From Saprospiraceae bacterium (GTDB lineage Bacteria > Bacteroidota > Bacteroidia > Chitinophagales > Saprospiraceae), in assembly GCA_016710625.1 (NCBI GenBank), contig JADJVK010000008.1:62001-126000 (forward strand): a DNA stretch of 64,000 bases. The letters are read 5' to 3'. Below the pieces are notes generated by a model, which was given only the letters and a program-made list of their open reading frames with translations, had not been told where the DNA came from and made no database searches. Positions within the stretch are counted from its first letter, which is position 1. Each line of letters opens with the position of its first letter. Both the position numbers and the translations under genes were made by a program. Of the stretch, positions 56,057-64,000 are shown piece after piece.

Positions 56057-57106
56057 ATGGATTCGAATTCGATAAAAACAGTGGGTATTGTAGGGTCTGG
56101 GAGTTTTGGAATGGCAGTAGCTAGTCTTTTATCTTATAATACGAATGTATTGGTTTTTACTCGAAAAAATGAAATAGCTGAAGCTATCAATAAAAACCAT
56201 TTTTATTTCAATACACCCCTATCTGATAAAGTGAGGGCAACGATGGAAATGGAAGAAATTGCAAAATCTTGTAATTTGATTTTTCCTGTTGTTCCATCTG
56301 TGAATTTCAGGGCAATGATGAAAGATTTAGCACCCTTTCTCAAACCATCACATATACTTATTCATGGCACAAAAGGTTTTGATATTACCGATGTAGCCGA
56401 TATTGATGCAAAAAATATCCATATTTCAAGGAGGAATGTCCACACAATGAGTGAAGTTATTTTGCAAGAAAGTGTGGTAGTAAGAGTAGGTTGCCTTTCA
56501 GGACCCAATCTGTCAGCAGAAATTATTGCAGGTCAACCCACTGCATCTGTTATTGGAAGCCGTTTTAGAGAAGTGACAGATATTGGGCAACAAGTTTTAC
56601 AAAGTAAAAAGTTTCATGTTTTTGGGACATACGAAATTTTAGGAGCTGAGTTAGCAGGTGCTTTGAAAAATATCATTGCCATTGCCTCTGGAATCTTGGC
56701 TGGGAATGGAATGGGAAAAAATATCCAAGCCATGCTCATTAATAGAGGATTGACAGAGATGATCCATTTGGGAAAATCAATGGGTGCATTAAGTAGCAAA
56801 GCCTTTTTAGGTACAGCAGGTATCGCTGATTTGATTGCAACTGCCACCAGTACGAATAGTAGAAATTTCACCTTTGGATATAGAATTGGGAAAGGAGAAG
56901 CCATAGAAACGATTTTGGAAACGATGCCTGAAAAACCTGAAGGGGTGCGAACTTTAAAAATTGCAAGACATATATCAAAAGAATATAAATTGCATGTGCC
57001 CATTATACAAATGCTCTATAGTGTTGTATTTCAAGGATTTGAAATCGAAAAAGCTTTGACTTATCTGATGGAATACCCTTATGCAATAGATGTAGATTTT
57101 ATGTAA
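56057..57106 (+). CDS. gpsA: NAD(P)H-dependent glycerol-3-phosphate dehydrogenase
   Basis: The 349 residues have the dinucleotide motif GSGSFG (13-18), GTKGF (104-108) and the catalytic Lys204 in AGALKNIIAIASGI. The later GTAGIADLIATATSTNSRN block is also typical. It makes sn-glycerol-3-phosphate for phospholipid synthesis from dihydroxyacetone phosphate. Complete. recQ starts 22 bases downstream. Confidence 0.96.
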   Translation: MDSNSIKTVGIVGSGSFGMAVASLLSYNTNVLVFTRKNEIAEAINKNHFYFNTPLSDKVRATMEMEEIAKSCNLIFPVVPSVNFRAMMKDLAPFLKPSHILIHGTKGFDITDVADIDAKNIHISRRNVHTMSEVILQESVVVRVGCLSGPNLSAEIIAGQPTASVIGSRFREVTDIGQQVLQSKKFHVFGTYEILGAELAGALKNIIAIASGILAGNGMGKNIQAMLINRGLTEMIHLGKSMGALSSKAFLGTAGIADLIATATSTNSRNFTFGYRIGKGEAIETILETMPEKPEGVRTLKIARHISKEYKLHVPIIQMLYSVVFQGFEIEKALTYLMEYPYAIDVDFM

Positions 57107-57128
57107 AAAAAGTGAATAAAAAATAATT

Positions 57129-59246
57129 ATGACAATAGATATTGCCAAAAAAGCACTAAAATCCAAATTTGGGTATGATCGCTTTCGACCCATGCAGGAA
57201 GCAATCATTCAAGCTACTTTCGACAAAAAAGATGTTTTGGTTTTAATGCCAACTGGTGGTGGAAAGTCAATGTGTTACCAGATTCCAGCGATATGTATGG
57301 GCAATACAACTGTTGTGATTTCACCGCTAATTTCATTAATGAGAGATCAAGTGGAAAGCCTCAAAAGTAATGGCATTTCTGCTGCATACATGAATAGCTC
57401 CCAATCTTCTTCAGAGCAATATGAAGTAGAGACCAATTTTTCAGATGGTAAATATCAATTGATATATGTTTCTCCAGAAAAAATGATGCAACCTTCATTT
57501 ATTGCGATGCTTAGGCGGGTTACGATTGATTTATTTGCCATTGACGAAGCACATTGTATTTCGTCATGGGGGCATGATTTCAGGCCTGAGTATCAGCAAT
57601 TGAGTATCATCAAATCCACTTTCCCCAATATCCCTGTGATGGCACTGACGGCTACTGCCGACAAATTAACTAGAAAAGATATCGTTCATAACCTTAATCT
57701 GGATGACCCAGAAATATTTATTGCCTCATTCGACCGTCCCAATATTGAGTTGATGGTCCGACCAGGGCAAAAGAGAATTGAGCAAATTGTAGAATTCATC
57801 AAAAACAGGAAAGACAAAGCAGGCATTATTTATTGTTTGAGTAGAAAATCAACTGAGGATATTGCAAACAAACTGAAGCAGTTTAAAATAAAAGCAGCTT
57901 TTTATCATGCGATGCTTTCTGCTGAAGAAAAAAATAAGGTGCAAGATGAATTTTTGAATGACAATATTCAAGTAATCTGTGCCACCATTGCTTTTGGAAT
58001 GGGCATCGACAAATCGAATGTCCGATGGGTGATCCATTATAATCTCCCCAAAAATTTGGAGAGCTATTATCAAGAGATTGGTCGATCTGGTAGGGATGGC
58101 ACCAAAGCTGAAGCCTTGCTTTTTTACTCCTTCCAAGATGTCCGTATTATTCGAGAAATGCTCACTGATGGGGAAAAATCGAATGAAGAAGTTCAGTTAG
58201 CAAAATTGGAGCAAATGCAACATTATGCTGAGGCGACCAATTGCAGAAGGGCAATTTTGCTCAATTACTTTAGTGAACAAACCGACCATACAAATTGTGG
58301 TAATTGTGATGTCTGCAAACATCCGCCCAAATATTTTGATGGAACCGTCATCGTCCAGAAAGCACTTTCTGCCATAGCTAGAACCAACCAAACAGTTGGA
58401 TTAGATATGTTAATTGGCATTTTGAGAGGCTCAGCCCGTCATGACATTTTAGAAAAAGGATATGATAAAATAAAAACATATGGTGCTGGGAGGGATTTGA
58501 GTCAAGCTGCTTGGCAAAATTATTTGCAACAAATGATTCACATCGGTTTGATTGAAATAGCATATGATAAAAATTATGCATTGGAAATGACGGAGGCAAG
58601 CAAGAAAATTCTTTTTGATGGACAAAAATGTAAGTTATCTCATTTTGAACCGCAAAATTTGAAAGAAACAAAACCAAAAATTGTGGCTGTTACGAAATCT
58701 ACTATTTTAGGAGACGAGTTAACCGAATTGCTACGTCAATTGAGAAAGGAATTAGCCCAATCGAAAGGGATACCACCCTATATTGTCTTCACCGATGCTA
58801 CTTTGGAGGATTTGGCGAAAAAGAAACCACTGACTGACCACGACTTGGAAAATGTGCATGGTTTTGGGGAAAGAAAAGTACAATTATATGGTGCACCAAT
58901 TCTAGAATTGATACGATCAAAAGTAATTGAAAATAGCAATGAAGGTGGGAAAGTTAGGGGCGCAACATATGTGCAGACTTTGGATTTATTGAAAAAAGGG
59001 TATGATGTTTCAGATATTGCTGCAGAAAGAAATCTCAGTGAAACGACAATTTATGCCCATATTGCCTATTGGATTCAACAAAAAGAACCTATAGATTATT
59101 ATAAATTTATCAGTAAAGGTGAATTGGAAAGAATCAGAGAAGCTTTCCAATCCAGTGACAATCCGAATGAGATGAAGCCATTATTTGAGCGGCTTAATGG
59201 GGAAATTTCCTATGGAAAACTTCGGTTAGGATTGATTTTGATTTAA
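57129..59246 (+). CDS. recQ: ATP-dependent DNA helicase RecQ
   Basis: The 705 residues have helicase motifs TGGGKS (42-47), DEAH (139-142) and QEIGRSGRDG, the RecQ zinc cluster (CRRAILLNYF ... CGNCDVC), a winged-helix region, HRDC (about 520-600) and a C-terminal helix-turn-helix (HTH_40, near LLKKGYDVSDIAAERNLSE). RecQ unwinds DNA in recombination and repair. Probably cotranscribed with gpsA. Confidence 0.96.
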   Translation: MTIDIAKKALKSKFGYDRFRPMQEAIIQATFDKKDVLVLMPTGGGKSMCYQIPAICMGNTTVVISPLISLMRDQVESLKSNGISAAYMNSSQSSSEQYEVETNFSDGKYQLIYVSPEKMMQPSFIAMLRRVTIDLFAIDEAHCISSWGHDFRPEYQQLSIIKSTFPNIPVMALTATADKLTRKDIVHNLNLDDPEIFIASFDRPNIELMVRPGQKRIEQIVEFIKNRKDKAGIIYCLSRKSTEDIANKLKQFKIKAAFYHAMLSAEEKNKVQDEFLNDNIQVICATIAFGMGIDKSNVRWVIHYNLPKNLESYYQEIGRSGRDGTKAEALLFYSFQDVRIIREMLTDGEKSNEEVQLAKLEQMQHYAEATNCRRAILLNYFSEQTDHTNCGNCDVCKHPPKYFDGTVIVQKALSAIARTNQTVGLDMLIGILRGSARHDILEKGYDKIKTYGAGRDLSQAAWQNYLQQMIHIGLIEIAYDKNYALEMTEASKKILFDGQKCKLSHFEPQNLKETKPKIVAVTKSTILGDELTELLRQLRKELAQSKGIPPYIVFTDATLEDLAKKKPLTDHDLENVHGFGERKVQLYGAPILELIRSKVIENSNEGGKVRGATYVQTLDLLKKGYDVSDIAAERNLSETTIYAHIAYWIQQKEPIDYYKFISKGELERIREAFQSSDNPNEMKPLFERLNGEISYGKLRLGLILI

Positions 59247-59247
59247 A

Positions 59248-59778
59248 CTATTTGGGACCCAAATTCATTTTAAAACCAATTCCTTGGTTTGGTTCTGGCT
59301 TATCATCGTCATAATCTTCCCATTTGGCAACTTCTTCCACAAAAGTTTCCAAATGCCGAAGGATATATGCTTCTTTTAGCTCCTCGGGACGGTAAATAGC
59401 GATTGGGCGAAGAGGAGATTGTTCACCATATTTTTCAATAAATGGCAAATTGTAAGCCACCATTATTTTTCCATTAAATAATTGTTGGTAGATTAATGAA
59501 CCATTGTGTTTGATTAATGGTCTTGAAATTTCACCAGAAACCTCTTCTTCGATACCTGAAAATTCTGCACCAAGTGAAAATATTACTGCTTCTAAATTTT
59601 CTAAAGTCGATTTGAATTCTAATTTATAATCTAATTTTGTGGCATCACCATATATTTTCAATAAATCAGTTAGCTCCTTTTTCAAAGATTGCTGCCAAGT
59701 AATTCTATTGTTTTTAGTATTATTAAGCACTTCTTTATAGAAATCGACTTTTTTCTGAAGGTTCGTAATATTTTCCAT
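59248..59778 (-). CDS. hypothetical protein (Bacteroidota, next to psd)
   Basis: The protein has 176 residues from ATG 59778 (an ORF starting at 59898 overlaps psd and is not used). A coiled-coil start (residues 1-45) is followed by a mixed domain with SLGAEFSGIEEEVSGEISRPL and a tail rich in acidic residues. There is no signal peptide. It lies 16 bases after psd on the same strand, so it is probably cotranscribed with it. Function is not recognised. Confidence 0.75.
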   Translation of the reverse strand: MENITNLQKKVDFYKEVLNNTKNNRITWQQSLKKELTDLLKIYGDATKLDYKLEFKSTLENLEAVIFSLGAEFSGIEEEVSGEISRPLIKHNGSLIYQQLFNGKIMVAYNLPFIEKYGEQSPLRPIAIYRPEELKEAYILRHLETFVEEVAKWEDYDDDKPEPNQGIGFKMNLGPK

Positions 59779-59794
59779 AATATTGATTATTAAA

Positions 59795-60448
59795 CTAGTT
59801 GATATCTGCAATAACAGTCTGATTTCCTTTAACAATATCACCAATGGAAACCTTAACTTTAGCATCGATTGGTAGATAAATATCGACTCTGGAGCCAAAT
59901 CGAATAAATCCCATTTCAGATCCTTGCTGGACTGTTTGTCCTTCTTTCAAGTAATTAATGATTCTTTTGGCTAAAGCTCCTGCAATTTGTCTGAATAGCA
60001 CTTCTTTTTTGCCATTATCAATGACGACAGTCGTTCTTTCATTTTCAGTAGAGGATTTTGGATGCCATGCCACCAAATATTTTCCAGGATGGTAGCGATA
60101 ATACTTAACCAATCCCCCAATTCCATTTCGATTGACATGCACATTTAGTGGGGACATGAAGACAGAAACCTGCAATCTCTTATCCTTAAAATATTCATTT
60201 TCAGCAGTTTCTTCTATCACAACCACTTTGCCATCAGCTGGTGCATACACCAAATTATTGTCCACATTTTCTACAGTTCTAGTCGGGTTGCGAAAAAATT
60301 GCAAAATCAAGATGAGCAACACTAAAAGCAGAATAGCAACAAAAGGAAGAATTATAGGTAATAAAAGATAATTTAAAACCAATATAACTGGAATGATAAT
60401 CAGACTCAAAGAAATAATAAAATTTCCTTCACGGTGAAATATCGGCAT
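59795..60448 (-). CDS. psd: phosphatidylserine decarboxylase proenzyme, short family
   Basis: The 217 residues have two N-terminal helices (10-50), then the PSD motif FFRNPTR, YAPADGKV and the conserved VFMSPLNVHVNR. The self-cleavage site is Gly185-Ser186 in GFIRFGSRVDIYLP, giving a small pyruvoyl chain. It makes phosphatidylethanolamine in the inner membrane. It is the short form, common in Bacteroidota. A TACTTTTG box lies 19 bases before the ATG. Confidence 0.94.
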   Translation of the reverse strand: MPIFHREGNFIISLSLIIIPVILVLNYLLLPIILPFVAILLLVLLILILQFFRNPTRTVENVDNNLVYAPADGKVVVIEETAENEYFKDKRLQVSVFMSPLNVHVNRNGIGGLVKYYRYHPGKYLVAWHPKSSTENERTTVVIDNGKKEVLFRQIAGALAKRIINYLKEGQTVQQGSEMGFIRFGSRVDIYLPIDAKVKVSIGDIVKGNQTVIADIN

Positions 60449-60466
60449 ATTTAATTTTGTTTTTGC

Positions 60467-60474
60467 AAAAGTAA
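60467..60474 (-). promoter_or_regulatory. -7 promoter box of psd
   Basis: TACTTTTG on the minus strand (60474-60467) lies 18 bases before the psd start. The -33 element is not clear. Confidence 0.45.
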
Positions 60475-60528
60475 CTTACGATTCTATAATAAAACACATT
60501 TTTTTTGAAAAGTTAAGGTTTTCCCAAT

Positions 60529-63500
60529 TTATTTAATTTCAAAATCCATTCTAAAATCGTATTTGTCTAATTTAACTACTTGAACCTCCTTAGTCTGATT
60601 TGGTTTTCCAAAATTTTTATATTTGTATATCCTTAAAAAAATTTGATCCAAATAATTCATATCTGTTCTTAATAATTCCAATGAATAATTACCTTTCATT
60701 GGTATTTTTGATTCTAACTCTATGATACTATAATAACTAAAACGATTAAAATACAAAAAGAAATTCTCTTTATCTTTACTACTATTTTCATTTATTTTGT
60801 TAATGTTTAATCTAAATTTCACATATGGGTTATTCCAAGAAATGTCAATTTTTTGATCCAAATATAAATTTGTAATGTTTTTGATATTGCTTGAATTATA
60901 TTTAACAAGCTGATTACCAAATAAATAATTAATTTTTTTAATAATTATATTCAAGTCTTTAATTTGAAAATTTGTATTTTCAATAATATCTAAACCTTTT
61001 TTAAGCACTTCATATGATTCATTATATTTCTTTTGGTCAATTAAAATATTTGCAACATCTAAATAAGAATTGATGTTACTTGGGTTTATTTTTAGAATAT
61101 ACTTATAGATTTCCTCTGCTTTGCGATACATTTTATAGGACTCCAACTTATAAGCTGCATTTTTATCAGTTCCGGAGTTTGGTCATTTAGGTCAACTAAT
61201 GAATTAATTTTACTGGCAGCTAATTCTTTATTTCCATTATTAAATAGGGAATCAGCTTCAAAAATTATCCTTTCAATACTATTTGATTTTAAAAGTTTTC
61301 GATCTTTCAATAAATTTTTATCATAATCATTATTTCTGTCTAATTTTTTTAACAAACTATCATTTATTATTTCTGGAATCGTCACTTTACATTTTTCTTG
61401 TTTAAAGTATTCACATTTAAATCTTCTATAGCTATAGTAATTTATACTTAAATCCGCCATCAAAATAATTTTCAACCAATTCGAGATTTAGCCAATAGTT
61501 TTTTTGAGGTAAAATTTTTATATCTTTTATTATCAACGTTTTATATCCATTATAGTTAACTTCCATTTCGTAATTTCCTTCATCAATATCAATTTCAAAT
61601 TTTCCATACAAATCAGAAATAACTCCTTTATAGAAATTACCTTCTTTATATAAATTAATACTTCCACCAATCAATCCATCATTATTACTTGAAACAATGC
61701 CTGAAACTTTAGTACTATTAGATAATATACTTTCTTGTAATTTATCTTTCAAATTTGAAAATTTAATTACAGAATTGGATTTTTCAAAATCATTATTATA
61801 AAATCTGTTATAATATTCAGTTTGATCTTTAAAATCAGAATTCCACCATTCTTTATATGGTTGTAATTCATAATACTTACCACTTAATTTTTTCATTAAT
61901 ATCTTTATCATGATAATAATCATAACATTGAATATTTCTACTTTTCAAAATATTTTTATATCTCAAATATAAATCTGTTGGAATAGGTACATCAAAATAG
62001 TAATAATCATATAAATCATATAAAATTATCAAATTCGTAAAGTCTGATGGAATGCTCCATTTTTTTGAAATCTTTATTATTGAATCTCTATATAACAGAC
62101 TATTATTGTTCAATTTATTAATTAATTTTTCGCCCCAATTTCTAGTTATTTCATTAGAAAGAATGGCTTTTTCAAATCTGAATTTTTTATACTTTTTATT
62201 ATCTTTAAAACCATATTCTAGATTGATTTCATTAGTGTTTTCAACAAATCCAGAGATGGTATTATATTGGTCATTAGTATTTTCAATAATAAAATCACAA
62301 TTCTGACAATCTATATTATATCTTGAAGTTTCATATAATAATTTATTTAACAAAATATTCATATCACCTTCACAATCAATAAATTGAGAATTAGACTTTT
62401 TACATATTTCTTTTAAAAATCTTACGTTCCCGCTATTATTTGAAATACAATAAACTTTTTTATTAGAATTAATTTGTGGGACATTTCCAAAATTCAATTT
62501 ACCATCAGTAACTAATATATATTCATCAATATGCTGTTCATTGAACTTTAGATTATCAAATCTACTGATGCCAAAATAATCCAACTGAAGAATATATTTT
62601 CCAAATCATTACAGTTTCCATCTTTTATTCTAAAACGTTTTTTTGAAATTTTAAAATCATTAAAAGTTGAAAAAATACAGTTACTCTTCCAATTTTTCTG
62701 ATATATTTTTCAATAATTTCTATAATTCGGTTAGTATTTACAGACAAATTTGATGCTGAAACATCCCAATATATACACAATTTTCTGGGTAATACTTTTG
62801 GTCTTTTCTCTATTTTATTAGTATCAATAATGTGGAAATATTTTTTATTATCCTCTACATTAAAATACATCCTAGAATCAAAATTTACTTCAGCCTCTAC
62901 TGAAAAATTCATAATATTATTTTTATCAAATATCTTTTCATCATTTGATACTAATATTTTCTCTTGATTATTTAATTTATAAATTGCTTTTACAGGCTTA
63001 TCAGACGATTTTACAATAAATTGGAATGTATCACAAATTGTACTGTATTTCAATTCAAGGAAATATTTGAATTTGTTATCAATTAATGGAAGATTTTTTT
63101 TAGACTTAATTTGAATTTTCTTATAACTATTACCTTTAAAATCTTTAATGGGCAATTGGTATATATTTTTTAAACTTCCATCAATTTTTTGCACTATTTC
63201 ATTATTATCATAATATTTTTCATATAAATTATAACTTTGGTTGTTTTCAAAAATTATTCCATGCCTCAATAAAGAATCTATTTCAATTGCAATATCATAA
63301 ACATACTCATTTTCAGATAATTGGAGTGCCAATAAACAATTTATTTCTCGATTTGATAAATTACATAAATTTATAGTTGTGATTTTAAACATTTGATTGC
63401 TGGAGAAATTCAACTCCATTTTATAGCTAATTACTCTTATCGAATCCTCTGGCGTTTTATTTAAAATTTGTACTAATGGTAAATCCTCACTTGCATTTAC

Positions 63501-63557
63501 AATATTTATTACTAGTAGAATTAAAGTTATAAAATATAATATCTTATGTCTTTTCAT
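60529..63557 (-). pseudogene. VIT/vWA - carboxypeptidase-regulatory-like - TPR protein gene with several frameshifts
   Basis: Read across about five frame changes this is one protein of about 1000 residues. It has a signal peptide (MKRHKILYFITLILLV), a VIT domain (about 40-155) and a vWA-like domain with a MIDAS-type DVSAS (265-269) and, in the next frame, ILVTDGKLNFGNVP. A carboxypeptidase-regulatory-like domain (61700-61500, SGIVSSNNDGLIGGSINLYK) and TPR repeats (61250-60950) follow, with a beta-rich tail ending at 60529. Frames break near 62680, 62590, 61900, 61450 and 61120. The G+C is lower than its neighbours. Function unknown. It is either a decayed gene or damaged by consensus errors. 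Confidence 0.75.
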
Positions 63558-63768
63558 TTTATATATTTAGTTTTCTTAACACAATTTAATCAAAATAATA
63601 ATAGTTATAAATAAAAAATTGCGTTATGTCAATTGGTTTACATTTTAGCTACCAATTCATTTTTTTCTATATCTTTATGGAACTAAACTAAAAAATTATC
63701 AGTTGCTCATTTTCTCAAAATAACCAATTGTTTTTGAATTCAAATAACCAAAATAATCTTTTTAAACT
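63558..63768 (+). other. divergent intergenic region between two vWA-type genes
   Basis: About 210 AT-rich bases. TATCTTTA, one base off the promoter box, lies near 63674 on the plus strand. No other structure is visible. Confidence 0.35.
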
Positions 63769-64000
63769 ATGTTTAAAGGCGAATCACCCGAAAACTACGA
63801 ACAAAAATGTCTTTGTGTCTTGGTGTTAGACACCTCAGGATCCATGGACGGAGAGCCCATCTTAGAACTTAACAAGGGATTACAAGATTTTCATCAAGAA
63901 GTAGCCATGGATTTTGTGGCATCCCAAAGATTGGAAGTGAGCATTGTTTCATTCAATAGCACCACTCAAGTACTTCGTGAACCTGCCTTGCTACAAAATT
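63769..64000 (+). CDS. TerY-like vWA domain protein (3' end cut by window edge)
   Basis: The first 77 residues are visible. Strand 1 and the MIDAS motif read VLVLDTSGSM (17-26; Asp21, Ser23, Ser25), then GEPILELNKGLQDF, and RLEVSIVSFNS (54-64). This resembles TerY-type cytoplasmic vWA proteins, which often sit next to a PP2C phosphatase and a kinase. There is no signal peptide. It diverges from the broken VIT/vWA gene. Confidence 0.8.
   Translation, partial: MFKGESPENYEQKCLCVLVLDTSGSMDGEPILELNKGLQDFHQEVAMDFVASQRLEVSIVSFNSTTQVLREPALLQN

Noticed and set aside
56614..57003. 129-residue ORF antisense to gpsA
   Set aside because: It is a shadow of a strongly conserved gene.

Overview
The window is about 64 kb of AT-rich DNA (roughly one third G+C by eye) from a member of the Bacteroidota. 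The evidence is a complete gldK-gldL-gldM-gldN cluster with porP/sprF, a porQ gene, two proteins with type IX secretion (T9SS) C-terminal sorting domains, a SusC-like TonB receptor with a carboxypeptidase-regulatory-like domain, a DUF3276/PUR protein, and promoters of the Bacteroidota TTTG-N19..21-TAnnTTTG type before many genes. The gene set suggests a Saprospiria/Chitinophagia-like lineage, but no rRNA is present to fix this.

Layout. 1-3.5 kb: MscS channel (cut by the left edge), TPR protein and lepA on the minus strand, diverging from a PUR-family gene. 3.5-10.2 kb: GSCFA protein, then the T9SS/gliding core gldN, gldM, gldL, gldK and porP, all minus. 10.5-16.3 kb: a fabH-like gene, lpxK-porQ, a MORN lipoprotein, a DppC-like permease and HU. 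16.4-22 kb: bcp, a helical LEA-like protein, two possible small RNAs in a gene-free stretch, an SDR, a TonB receptor and a PaaE-like reductase. 22-27.5 kb: a very large orphan histidine kinase, rpsT and der. 28.2-32.3 kb: a 1353-residue secreted repeat protein with an N-terminal CxxCH motif and a T9SS tail. 32.3-34.8 kb: a decayed zone with a Roco (LRR-ROC-COR) gene carrying at least six frameshifts and the tail of a Schlafen/AlbA_2-type gene. 34.9-40.6 kb: accC-accB-efp, an NlpC/P60 lipid-free hydrolase and a T9SS-exported M1 peptidase. 40.7-46 kb: a TMTC-like membrane/TPR protein, two tiny genes, an alpha/beta hydrolase and yebC-dksA-like genes. 46.1-55.7 kb: metH, a Wzz-like protein and two paralogous di-heme peroxidase lipoproteins around two small lipoproteins, one of them frameshifted. 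56-60.5 kb: gpsA, recQ, a hypothetical gene and psd. 60.5-64 kb: a broken VIT/vWA/TPR gene, divergent from a TerY-like vWA gene cut by the right edge.

How it fits together. The Gld/Por proteins form the T9SS motor, outer-membrane core and substrate-linked parts, and the window also encodes two likely substrates. LpxK, Psd, GpsA, FabH-like and AccBC serve lipid and envelope synthesis. LepA, EF-P, S20, Der and YebC serve translation and gene expression.

The least ordinary material is the cluster of frameshifted accessory genes (Roco, Schlafen-like tail, VIT/vWA/TPR, a Cys-rich lipoprotein), the two possible tandem small RNAs, and the heme-motif repeat protein. No complete new defence or mobile system is convincingly visible. 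No tRNA, rRNA, CRISPR array or insertion sequence was found.
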